Assembly: GCA_963705355.1 (NCBI GenBank)
Contig: OY970070.1
Span: forward strand, 1,116,001 to 1,180,000
Direction of reading: 5' to 3'
Source: COMBO-56-21 sp963705355
GTDB lineage: Archaea > Thermoplasmatota > Thermoplasmata > UBA10834
Length of the DNA: 64,000 bases
The translations under genes were made by a program, and so were the position numbers. Of the stretch, positions 36,314 to 45,227 are shown piece by piece; position 1 is the stretch's first letter, and every line of letters begins with the position of its first letter. The notes under the pieces were generated by a model, which worked only from the letters and a program-made list of their open reading frames with translations, was not told the origin of the DNA and searched no databases.

Positions 36314-39300
36314 ATGAAGAATAGCAGAGTATTAGCAGGGCTTGTGGCGCTGTTCACCGTGCTTACGGTGTTCGCGATAGTTCCCGTGGCGCACGCTAAG
36401 GCGGCGGCGGATCAGCCGAACGTGCTGTATCTAGCTATGCAACAGGATATGCCTGATTTCAACACATGGAACCTGGCATCGAACGGCGTCTGGAAATCGT
36501 ATGTGATCAACTGGGGCTTCGAGGGATTAGTCGGTCTTGACTACGATATGCTTCCTTTCGGGGTTCTGGCTCAAAGCTGGGAGTTCAATGAGACAACGCT
36601 CACTTGGACCTTCCACCTACGCCATGGAGTGACTTTCCAGGACGGAACGCCATTCACGGCAGATGACGTGATATTCATGTACACGGCTGCCAGAAGCGGA
36701 ACGGCCTACTCCGCGAACATCATCAATGCATTCGACAGCCCGAACGGCGACGGTGCCGTCAATCTGACGGAGATAAACGACGCACTGGCAAAGGTGGACG
36801 ACTACACAGTCACGATGAAGATGGCTACGCCATATGGTCAGTTCCTGACCACGACCGCAGGCATACCAATGATGCCCAAGGCGATCTGGCAGAACCACCT
36901 CAAGGGCGATGGAACGCTTGATGTTCTGTGGGGCAGCGACCCGAAGGCGACCATCAGCACTGGCCCGTGGATGTACAAGGAAGGCATTCCGAACACCTAC
37001 AGGATAATGGAGAAGTACACTGGCTACTGGGGCAAGAATGCTACCACGCCGCTAGGATACAAGATGTACGCCCCGCACATCGACCAGCTGTACTACAAGA
37101 TATACGCCAGCATTGATACTGCAATCCTCGCGTTGCAGTCTGGAGCTGTCGACTACATCACTTGGCCGGTGACCGCGGGTCGAGTGCCGAGCTTACAGGC
37201 GGACCCGAACATCAAGATGTCGTACCTATCTGACAACGGTTACTTCTACCTGGCATTCAACGAGAAGTTCGATCCGATGGGCAATGTCAGCTTTAGAAGA
37301 GCCATATCCCACCTGATAGACAAGGACCAGATTGTCAATGTGTACATGGGTGGCTTTGGCACGAAGGGCAGTGCGAGCGAGCCTCCATTCTGGGGCGAGT
37401 TTTACAACAGTACCGTGAACACTTGGCCTTACGATGCGACGCTCACCACATCCAAGAACTTGCTGACAGCGGCTGGATACATTGATGTCAACGGCGACGG
37501 CTGGAGGGAACTGCCTGGCGGAGTGCCTATGCAGAAGATAACCATCCTGACGCCTCCGGCAGACTACGACCCCGTCAGGATCAGGGCCGGCCAGATGATC
37601 GCCAAGAACATGAGAGATGTCGGCATCAACGCAGAGGCGAAGGCCATCGACTTCGACACGCTCGTGACGAGGCTACAGGGTATGGACTACCAGATGCTGA
37701 TCATCGGCTGGTCCCTGTCTGGAGAGCCCGTCGGGAACGTGTTCGACATCCTTGGGCCGAAGGCGAACCAGAACACATTCGGCTTCTGGTCTGCCACTGA
37801 CCCGAACCCGTTCTACAAGGACTTGCTGGGCGTCAACACAAGGGCAGATGCATCCACGCAATCAGCAGCCGATTTCGTCACCTACCTGGGTGGCAAAGCC
37901 AGAGGCGAGTTCAACGTGACGAAGCAGATCCTCTACACGAAGTGGGCCGAAGGGGTCCTGGCGAACTTCCTGCCTGTGAACGTCCTGTACTATAGGGTCA
38001 ACATATACGCGACCAGAACCACTTGGACCGGCTGGCTGCCCTACCTGGGCGACTTGTTCGGACCAGGATCGAACCTGTTCTCGTTGTCCATGCTGCAGAA
38101 GACAGGCGCGGGCGGCGGAGCGGCTGTTGGCGCGACTGCTAGCGTTAACGCGGGCCTCTCAATGCCGGGAAAGGTATTGTCCGGCGAGGTAGCTGACGCA
38201 TATGTCTCCGTGATTGACAATGTCGGCGCACCGGTCAGCGGTGCGACGGTTTCCGTTGCGGTTGAGGGCGTCACAGGTGCGGCAACAGTAACACCTGGAG
38301 CGGCTTCTGGCACAACTGATGCGACCGGAACCTGGAAGTTCAACCTCACAGGTGGGGCGACCGGATTCTCATACGTCAACATAACGGCATCCAAGGGAGG
38401 AGTCACATCCGCCCAGAGCGGCACGATAAGAGTCGTGACGGCGTTGCCCACATCCCTTGCCATGAAGGTGAAAGTGGACAAGCTTGTCCTGGATCCGAGT
38501 GCCTACGCGCATGTGACCATCACGGTCACGGATGAGTACGGCATGCCGGTATCTGGCGCCAACGTCACAATCGACCCGAACCTCGTGAGCTACGGTACGG
38601 TCAACCGCACCTATGGCTTGACCAATGCGAAGGGCGTGGTCCTGTGGAACTACACTGCTCCGGATGCGACGACTGTGTCCCACTACCTGAACTCACACCT
38701 GACGGTGACGCTGTCCTATGCTGTGTCCAAGACGGGCTATGCGTGGGCGGCTGCGGCGGCTGCGAACCTGCTGATCTTCAATGCTGCAGCACCTGACTGG
38801 GTCATGACGCAGATAGTCGATTTGACTGTGAAGGCTCCGACAAGCGCGGCTAACACTACGACCGTCACGGTCAGCGCCACCGACGACCAGGGCATCTTGC
38901 TTGGCGGCACGGACCTGAAGATTGAGTACAGCAACTCATCGCTGGTCTTCGACCCGGTGACGCTTGTGACGACTGACTTGTCTGGCGAAGCGAGTTTCGA
39001 CGTGCAGTTCAAAGACATGACGGACAGCGCGGCTCTGAGGGTCAAGGTCTACAACGCGAGCAGGATTAACTCGCTCGCCGCGACGCTGACCTTGCCGTAC
39101 AAGGGCAGTGCGACTCCTGTGCCGACGATGTACGGCGGCTACATGTCGTGGGACCTGCCGGCCCCCTACATGGACCCGATGGGCGCCATAACTGCGACTG
39201 CGCACATATGGAACGAGTCTGGCGATGACGCGACTGACATCAATGCCAGCTTAGTGGTTTCCGCGACTTCGTACGGTTCGTTGGTCTCGTGTGATGCAAT

Positions 39301-40789
39301 CAACTGGGACTCGACATGGGACGGATTGAGCATCAACGTGGTCACGGCCAAGGACGGTTCTAACCTGGTAACTTCCGGTCCGTTCAACACTTTCTTCGAC
39401 TTCGCGAACTGGGAAAGCCAATACAACAACTGGGTGTATTGGAACTGGACTGACGACACGTTGCCAGGGAACCCGCAGGTGATGACGGGCGTCGATGTCA
39501 CAGCTGGAACGCTCGACGTTGCGGTGTATGGAGTGGATGTCGCACCTGTGGACCTGATCGGACAGATCATCGTTGTGCCCGGCGGAGAAGGCATGTTCAA
39601 CGATACCTCGCTGGCCTACCAGATCAATGGAGCAACGACGATTTCGGCCGACTACGTGATTGGAAGGTCGTATCACGTGGCAGCGCCGAACATGGCATTC
39701 TCCAAGCCGGTGCTGACCGCAAGGGTTGCTGGCTTCGACTCGAGCACCGTATCGGTGACCGTCACGGACGAGACCAACACGGCTTTGGCTGGTGCGGGAA
39801 CCATGGTCTACGAGAACAGCCGCACATACAACGCAAACTACATGATCGTGCCGTATGCGAGCGCAAGTACCCGCTGGACCTCGGCTAGCGTGCCCACGAA
39901 CGCGAACGGAGTCGGTGTCTCGACACTTATCCCCGTCGCAAAGAATAACGTTGTGACGCAGGCGGGCCTGATAGCTACTGTCTACGCGAAGGGCACGATG
40001 GACGGATACGTCTCGTTGTTCGCGCAAGACCAAGTGATCATCCATGTGGCCCAGGCATTCGTCAGCATCGACCCGATCTACGATGTGCAGAACATCGGCG
40101 ACAAGCTGCTCGTCAAGGTGACCGTTATGGATGCGAGTGGAAAACCTGTCGCGGGCTTGCCGGTCGAACTGTCGGTCGGCGGTGGAGCGACTGTCGCGTC
40201 ACCGACGCTCGGCAGCGACGCCAAAGGAGTGGCATTGTTCGATGTCGACACATCTGGGATAACCAACGCCAGAGCCGCGTTCGTGCCGATACAGGCAAAG
40301 GCAGCGGGAGCGGGCTGGGAAGTGGCGCTTGCGTCGATGATGGTGCCAGTGAAGAACGATGGACCTGCGATCTCCGTGCTGAGCCCGAAGGCGGGTACCG
40401 ATGTCACCAGGACGAACGTAACACTGCTCGGCAGCGCGTCTGACTCGAACGGCATCCAGACCGTGAAGTACAGCATCGACGGTGGTTCGATGGTGACCTT
40501 GGCGGGCACTGGTGGTGCTACGGTGTGGGATGTATCTACCTCACTCGGCAAGCTGTCCAAGGGCGACCACACGCTGGTGATGAACGCCACGGACTCGCTA
40601 GGAGTGTCCTCGGAGGTCACGGTGACCTTCAGCGCCATCAACGAGAAGGCTAAGACCGATATGGTAGCTTGGGGCGTTGCGATAGTCGGCTGGGTTGTCG
40701 CGGCGCTAGTCGTGGTCATGATGCTCATGCGCAAGCCTAAGGCGACGGCACCCGAGATGGCCAAGCCGGAAGAAGAGCCCAAGATGTAG
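36314..40789 (+). CDS. Giant peptide/solute-binding protein (SBP family 5) with Ig-like domains and C-terminal membrane anchor
   Basis: 1491 residues from the ATG at 36314, chosen because it gives a clean signal peptide (MKNSRVLAGLVALF to AHAKA) and follows GGAGGATGAGTTAGG. Residues about 35-600 are the solute-binding domain (TWTFHLRHGVTFQDGTPFTADDV, FRRAISHLIDKDQIV). Then come Ig-like modules with the D-x-x-G-x-P-V-x-G-A/L pattern (DNVGAPVSGATVSVA, DEYGMPVSGANVTID, DASGKPVAGLPVELS), a final module TVKYSIDGGSMVTLAG, one membrane helix and the acidic tail KPEEEPKM. It is the binding component of the dppBCDF genes that follow and a paralogue of the protein at 17751, which ends differently (PKD and IPEF). 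Confidence 0.92.
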   Translation: MKNSRVLAGLVALFTVLTVFAIVPVAHAKAAADQPNVLYLAMQQDMPDFNTWNLASNGVWKSYVINWGFEGLVGLDYDMLPFGVLAQSWEFNETTLTWTFHLRHGVTFQDGTPFTADDVIFMYTAARSGTAYSANIINAFDSPNGDGAVNLTEINDALAKVDDYTVTMKMATPYGQFLTTTAGIPMMPKAIWQNHLKGDGTLDVLWGSDPKATISTGPWMYKEGIPNTYRIMEKYTGYWGKNATTPLGYKMYAPHIDQLYYKIYASIDTAILALQSGAVDYITWPVTAGRVPSLQADPNIKMSYLSDNGYFYLAFNEKFDPMGNVSFRRAISHLIDKDQIVNVYMGGFGTKGSASEPPFWGEFYNSTVNTWPYDATLTTSKNLLTAAGYIDVNGDGWRELPGGVPMQKITILTPPADYDPVRIRAGQMIAKNMRDVGINAEAKAIDFDTLVTRLQGMDYQMLIIGWSLSGEPVGNVFDILGPKANQNTFGFWSATDPNPFYKDLLGVNTRADASTQSAADFVTYLGGKARGEFNVTKQILYTKWAEGVLANFLPVNVLYYRVNIYATRTTWTGWLPYLGDLFGPGSNLFSLSMLQKTGAGGGAAVGATASVNAGLSMPGKVLSGEVADAYVSVIDNVGAPVSGATVSVAVEGVTGAATVTPGAASGTTDATGTWKFNLTGGATGFSYVNITASKGGVTSAQSGTIRVVTALPTSLAMKVKVDKLVLDPSAYAHVTITVTDEYGMPVSGANVTIDPNLVSYGTVNRTYGLTNAKGVVLWNYTAPDATTVSHYLNSHLTVTLSYAVSKTGYAWAAAAAANLLIFNAAAPDWVMTQIVDLTVKAPTSAANTTTVTVSATDDQGILLGGTDLKIEYSNSSLVFDPVTLVTTDLSGEASFDVQFKDMTDSAALRVKVYNASRINSLAATLTLPYKGSATPVPTMYGGYMSWDLPAPYMDPMGAITATAHIWNESGDDATDINASLVVSATSYGSLVSCDAINWDSTWDGLSINVVTAKDGSNLVTSGPFNTFFDFANWESQYNNWVYWNWTDDTLPGNPQVMTGVDVTAGTLDVAVYGVDVAPVDLIGQIIVVPGGEGMFNDTSLAYQINGATTISADYVIGRSYHVAAPNMAFSKPVLTARVAGFDSSTVSVTVTDETNTALAGAGTMVYENSRTYNANYMIVPYASASTRWTSASVPTNANGVGVSTLIPVAKNNVVTQAGLIATVYAKGTMDGYVSLFAQDQVIIHVAQAFVSIDPIYDVQNIGDKLLVKVTVMDASGKPVAGLPVELSVGGGATVASPTLGSDAKGVALFDVDTSGITNARAAFVPIQAKAAGAGWEVALASMMVPVKNDGPAISVLSPKAGTDVTRTNVTLLGSASDSNGIQTVKYSIDGGSMVTLAGTGGATVWDVSTSLGKLSKGDHTLVMNATDSLGVSSEVTVTFSAINEKAKTDMVAWGVAIVGWVVAALVVVMMLMRKPKATAPEMAKPEEEPKM

Positions 40790-40822
40790 TCGCTGGTCGA
40801 ACAGCAAACCTCTTAGTTCAAA

Positions 40823-40850
40823 CCTTTTCCCCAATCTTTCATTTTTGATA
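40823..40850 (+). terminator. T-rich region downstream of the binding-protein gene
   Basis: Several short T tracts (CCTTTTCC, TCTTTC, ATTTTTG) occur within 30 bases, starting 34 bases after the stop. Archaeal termination often uses such tracts. The dpp operon has its own promoter 80 bases further on. Confidence 0.35.
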
Positions 40851-40929
40851 CAAGTGATCCGCCAAGACGTGAATTGTTCGAAAAGGAGATTCAGAGCCCT
40901 AGATTCGGCTTAACCAGCGCTACCAAAGT

Positions 40930-40939
40930 TTTATAAATA
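40930..40939 (+). promoter_or_regulatory. Strong TATA element of the dppBCDF operon
   Basis: TTTATAAATA preceded by CCAAAG (BRE-like), 59 nt upstream of the dppB ATG. It is the best TATA match in the window and shows that the transporter operon can be expressed separately from the binding protein. Confidence 0.7.
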
Positions 40940-40997
40940 GACTGAATGCTCAGGCATCAAAAGAGCGCCTGCGATTCCAGGGGGGCTAGGGAAACAC

Positions 40998-41960
40998 ATG
41001 GCCGGCATGAGCAGGTACGTGATCGCGAGGAGCATTCAGACCTTCATCACCCTGCTGATAATACTGACATTGATCTTCATAATGTTCGAATCGCTGCCGG
41101 CCAAGCCGCAAGACCTGCTCTCGCTCAACCCGAACATAAAGCCGTCGCAGAAGGAAGCCCTGATCAAGCAGTTCGGTTTCGACAAGCCAGTCCAGGAGCG
41201 GTACGTTATTTTCATGAAGAACATGCTAACGTTCAGCTTCGGGACATCGTTCTCAAGAGCAATGCCTGTCAGCGATCTGTTGAGGGACAGGATACCACGG
41301 ACGCTGCTCCTGTTCGGTGCCGCGACAATCATTGCGTATGCAATCGGAATATACCTCGGAGCTTACATAGCCTGGAGAAGGGGGGGCGTAGCTGACGGCA
41401 GCGCAGTAGTTGTCAGCCTTGTGTTCTACAACATGCCCTCCTTCTGGATCGGACTGATATTCCTGCTGGTGTTCGCGTCGCAACTCCATTGGTTCCCATT
41501 GACCGGTTGGTACGATCCTACGGACCATCTTCCGCCGGTCGTGGACATCACATGGCACTTGACGATGCCTTTGATAGTGCTTGTGCTGCTCGAGTTGGCG
41601 GGCACTGTTCTACTGATGCGTACCGCGATGCTCGACATAATTGGCGAGAACTACATGGTGACGGCGAAGGCGATCGGCCTACCTGAGAGAAGGGTGCTCT
41701 TCCATCACGGCGCGAGAAACGCCATGCTGCCTGTCGTCACTTCCTTCATCATCTCGATCGTGTTCGCTATAGGTGGTGCGGTAGTGCTGGAGAACGTCTT
41801 CACGTTCCCGGGTGTGGGGGCGCTATTCATCCAGTCCCTCAACCAGCTCGACTTTCCCGTCGCCGAGGCCACGGTGTACATAATCACTCTGCTGGTCCTC
41901 ATAGGCAACTTCATCGCCGACCTGATCTACGGATTTCTCGACCCGAGGGTGAGGATTTGA
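40998..41960 (+). CDS. dppB: Peptide-type ABC transporter permease DppB
   Basis: A 320-residue permease starting RYVIARSIQTFITLLIILTLIFIMF, as in DppB/OppB, with the long periplasmic-side region GFDKPVQERYVIFMKNMLTFSFGTSFS, five further helices and the cytoplasmic coupling (EAA) loop ENYMVTAKAIGLPERRVLFHHGARNAMLPVVT. It forms the channel with DppC. GGGGGG lies some 12 nt before the ATG. It overlaps dppC by 4 bases (TTGA). The second Met (41007) is an alternative start. Confidence 0.95.
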   Translation: MAGMSRYVIARSIQTFITLLIILTLIFIMFESLPAKPQDLLSLNPNIKPSQKEALIKQFGFDKPVQERYVIFMKNMLTFSFGTSFSRAMPVSDLLRDRIPRTLLLFGAATIIAYAIGIYLGAYIAWRRGGVADGSAVVVSLVFYNMPSFWIGLIFLLVFASQLHWFPLTGWYDPTDHLPPVVDITWHLTMPLIVLVLLELAGTVLLMRTAMLDIIGENYMVTAKAIGLPERRVLFHHGARNAMLPVVTSFIISIVFAIGGAVVLENVFTFPGVGALFIQSLNQLDFPVAEATVYIITLLVLIGNFIADLIYGFLDPRVRI

Positions 41961-44206
41961 GCTCACAGACGAGAAGACTGAAGGCATCTCCGGCGAAGAC
42001 CGAGCTGCCCCCCTCAGAAGAGGCTATCCTGCCTAGAGGCTTCAGAGAAGTTTTCAAGAAGGCCATGCGCGGACCGGCCAGGACCTGGAAACTTTATAAG
42101 GACTCGAAGACGGGGCTCGCAGGCTTCGGAATCGTCCTAACCTTCTTCATCCTGGCGGCTTTCGCTCCAATCATCGCACCTTACAGCACGAATTTCAGAG
42201 CGCCCGCAGTCGACGTGTTCGTCGCCGACAGCGTCGACGTTCCCCTCGGCCGGAACCTGTCCTGGAGCGCCCCAATCGGTTTGCTGGACAACTCGCGCGA
42301 GCTGCCTCTCCAGAGGATCCTGTTGCCTTCGAAGGATGGGACGGCGCTCACCTTCTCGGTCAACGTGGGTCTTCAGAAGATCGAGATTGGAAACCCAGTA
42401 ACCAATCCCATCCCGTTGAACGCCAGTTATATCAACTACGTGCACTTCCCGCGCACGGTTTCCGAGCAGACTTTCTTCTTGATCTTGGCAGGACAGACCC
42501 TCTATGAATACACCAGCAACGTCATTGACGCCAACACCGAATATGCTCTCCCGTTCGTGCCCAAATTCCAGTCGAATGTCTGGAACGGCTACAGCACGAC
42601 GCTCAAAGATGCCCGCATGGCCATCGCCTACGCAGATGACCATTCAGTCTGGCTCATGGACAAGCGGCCGAAGAGCCCTTACGATCCGTTCGTGAGGACA
42701 TTCGCAAGCAACCTGTCCATTCCCGATGCAACGATAGTGGGGAACCCTCTTGTGATTGACTCGGACTATTTCGAGAACGGCAGCATGCTGATCGTGCCGA
42801 CAAACTCGGACCTGAAAGCGTACCGCCTGGACGTGACAAAGACCCTGCTAACGGGCGTGACGACGAATGTCAAGATCGGCGAACTCATGTGGCGAAAGAA
42901 CTACAGCATCGGTGGAGTCCCGTTCGAACCGGTCGATTCGAAAGATCTCATCACATTCCCTTATCCTGTGGGTGCCAGTGATTCGTTCGGCAAGACGAAC
43001 ATCCTGCTGGCAACCAAGGATGGCCACATAGTCTCATACCAGAGAGAGACCGGTGAGATTACGTACGACCACCCGCTGATCATCCCGTCGATCAGGGACG
43101 AAACGATCAGCGCTCTCTACCCGTCCCCGCAGGGTGTAATCTTGACCGCCAAGACCGGCCCGAGGGGCGTCATCGCATGCATCGATCCGACGATCGGTGT
43201 GGTCAGGTACAACCAGAGCATGTGGGCCCTCGCAGAGGGCTACATCAACAGCCAGCCCAGCTACGTCGAGGGGCTGAAATCGTTCATCTACAGCTCCGAC
43301 AAGGGAATCATCTACCTCACGAACGAGCTCCTGAAGACCAACGTGACCTTCGCCGCCCCGAGCGGAGGGGCGCAGACGCCTGTTTCGTTCCTTGGCAACA
43401 TCTACATTTTCACGAGCGTTACAGGCAACTACTTCTCCGTCATAACGAAGGACAACACGATGTTTGTGGAGACACTGTCTGGGGTGAACATGGCACCGCT
43501 CCCCCCTGGCAAGTATGCTTCGGGGAACACATATTGGCTCGGCACCGATTACGAGGGGCATGACATCCTCTCATGGTTCATCTACGGCACGCGTCAGGAG
43601 CTCGAAGTCGGCATCGTGGCCGCGTTCTTTGCTGTGGTCATCGGGACCATAGTGGGGCTCGTGGCAGGGTTCTATCCGGGCATCATAGACGATGTCCTCA
43701 TGAGGGCGACGGATGTCGTGCTCAGCCTTCCATATCTGGTAATCCTGCTGCTTTTCGCAGCTGTCTTCGGGCCGTCACTGGTCAACGTGATCATCATCAT
43801 AGGCATATTGTCATGGGCTGGGATTGCGAGGGTGATCAGGTCAGTTACACTCTCGCTGAAGCAGAGGGCGTTCGTCGACGCCGCGATCGTTGCTGGGGCT
43901 TCTGAAAGCCGCCTGATATTCAAGCATATCGCACCGAACGTACTTCCCTACACTTTCCTGTACATGACTTTCACGATCAGCGGTGCGATCGTGACCGAGG
44001 CGATCCTCGCGTTCCTAGGTTTCGGCGACGTCAACTCGGTCACATGGGGCATGATGCTCCAGTACCTGCAGATTAGCGGGCACTCACTCAGTGCGCCCTG
44101 GTGGCTGCTGCCGCCCGGCATAGGCATAACATTGCTCTCGCTCTCATTCTATCTCATAGGCAGGGCGTTCGACGAGGTCGTGAACCCCCGCCTGAGGAAG
44201 AGGTGA
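41957..44206 (+). CDS. dppC: Peptide-type ABC transporter permease DppC with a very large extracytoplasmic insertion
   Basis: 749 residues, against about 300 for ordinary DppC. The N-terminal cytoplasmic part and first helix (about 53-75, GLAGFGIVLTFFILAAFAPII) and the C-terminal permease domain (from YWLGTDYEGHDILSWFIYGTR at 526 onward, EAA loop DAAIVAGASESRLIFKHIAPNVLPYT) are standard. Between them lie about 445 extra residues outside the membrane, with repeated short beta-strand motifs such as ILLATKDGHIVSYQRETGEI, LIVPTNSDLKAYRLD and IIYLTNELL, suggestive of a PQQ/WD-like beta-propeller. The start is TTG at 41957 overlapping the dppB stop, with GGGTGAGG upstream. Confidence 0.92.
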   Translation: MSSQTRRLKASPAKTELPPSEEAILPRGFREVFKKAMRGPARTWKLYKDSKTGLAGFGIVLTFFILAAFAPIIAPYSTNFRAPAVDVFVADSVDVPLGRNLSWSAPIGLLDNSRELPLQRILLPSKDGTALTFSVNVGLQKIEIGNPVTNPIPLNASYINYVHFPRTVSEQTFFLILAGQTLYEYTSNVIDANTEYALPFVPKFQSNVWNGYSTTLKDARMAIAYADDHSVWLMDKRPKSPYDPFVRTFASNLSIPDATIVGNPLVIDSDYFENGSMLIVPTNSDLKAYRLDVTKTLLTGVTTNVKIGELMWRKNYSIGGVPFEPVDSKDLITFPYPVGASDSFGKTNILLATKDGHIVSYQRETGEITYDHPLIIPSIRDETISALYPSPQGVILTAKTGPRGVIACIDPTIGVVRYNQSMWALAEGYINSQPSYVEGLKSFIYSSDKGIIYLTNELLKTNVTFAAPSGGAQTPVSFLGNIYIFTSVTGNYFSVITKDNTMFVETLSGVNMAPLPPGKYASGNTYWLGTDYEGHDILSWFIYGTRQELEVGIVAAFFAVVIGTIVGLVAGFYPGIIDDVLMRATDVVLSLPYLVILLLFAAVFGPSLVNVIIIIGILSWAGIARVIRSVTLSLKQRAFVDAAIVAGASESRLIFKHIAPNVLPYTFLYMTFTISGAIVTEAILAFLGFGDVNSVTWGMMLQYLQISGHSLSAPWWLLPPGIGITLLSLSFYLIGRAFDEVVNPRLRKR

Positions 44207-44210
44207 TCTC

Positions 44211-45227
44211 ATGGCTCTGCTCGAGGTGAAGGACCTCAAGGTGCACTTCAAGATCCAGGACGGCTGGGTCAAAGCAGTCGACGGGATCACGTTCACCATC
44301 GATTCGGGCCAGACCATGGGCCTCGTAGGAGAGAGCGGCTGCGGCAAGACAACAGCCGCATATGCCATTACCCAGCTTCTGCCGACAAACGCGTACATCA
44401 AGGGCGGGAAGATACTCTTCAAGGGCAGAGACCTGTTGGCCATCTCGAAGAAGGCGGATGGCAGCCTGGATGACTACAACGAGGATATCCGCAAGATTCG
44501 TTGGAAGGAAATCTCGATGATCTTCCAGGGCGCCATGAACGCGTTCAACCCCGTCTTCAAGGTCGGCGACCAGATCATGGAGGCGATTCAGCTTCACGAG
44601 GACGTCGATGACAAGAAGGCCTTGGAGCGCGCGAAGGCGCTGTTCAGCTTCGTCGGCATCCCCGAAGACCGGATCGCGAACTATCCGCACGAGTTCAGCG
44701 GAGGCATGAAGCAGAGGGCGATGATCGCCCTGGCGCTCGCGCTCTCGCCCTCGTTCATCATCGCGGACGAACCCACCACCGCACTTGACGTCATCACACA
44801 GGACAGGATTCTGGTCGAGATCAAGAAGCTCCAGGAAAAGATGAACATGGCGATGATGATCATCACGCACGATGTGAGCGTGGTGGCCGAGGTCTCGGAC
44901 AAGATTGCCGTCATGTACGCCGGCAAGATCATGGAGATAGGCAAGACGGGGCAGGTATTCAAGAACACGGCGCACCCGTACACCGCTGGCCTGCTCGGCT
45001 CATTCCCATCCATCATGGGTCCGAAGACGAGGCTGGCATCGATCCCCGGCTTCCCGCCGGACCTCGTCAATCCGCCTCAAGGCTGTCCGTTCCATCCGAG
45101 GTGCGGCTATGCCCAGGACATATGCTCGAAGAAGGTGCCGACGGCCATCGAGATCGAGCCCGGGCACTTTTCGTTCTGCCTATTCACCAACGAGCTCTGG
45201 GACAAGCTGAAGAGGAGCGCGAAGTGA
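44211..45227 (+). CDS. dppD: Peptide-type ABC transporter ATPase DppD
   Basis: 338 residues: Walker A GESGCGKTT, Q-loop MIFQGAMNAFNPVF, signature FSGGMKQR, Walker B FIIADEPTTALD, switch ITHDVSVV, and the oligopeptide-transporter C-terminal region GCPFHPRCGYAQDIC with four conserved Cys that form an iron-sulfur or zinc site in the family. It begins 4 bases after dppC, with GAGGTGAT upstream. Its stop overlaps the dppF start (ATGA-type overlap). Confidence 0.96.
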   Translation: MALLEVKDLKVHFKIQDGWVKAVDGITFTIDSGQTMGLVGESGCGKTTAAYAITQLLPTNAYIKGGKILFKGRDLLAISKKADGSLDDYNEDIRKIRWKEISMIFQGAMNAFNPVFKVGDQIMEAIQLHEDVDDKKALERAKALFSFVGIPEDRIANYPHEFSGGMKQRAMIALALALSPSFIIADEPTTALDVITQDRILVEIKKLQEKMNMAMMIITHDVSVVAEVSDKIAVMYAGKIMEIGKTGQVFKNTAHPYTAGLLGSFPSIMGPKTRLASIPGFPPDLVNPPQGCPFHPRCGYAQDICSKKVPTAIEIEPGHFSFCLFTNELWDKLKRSAK

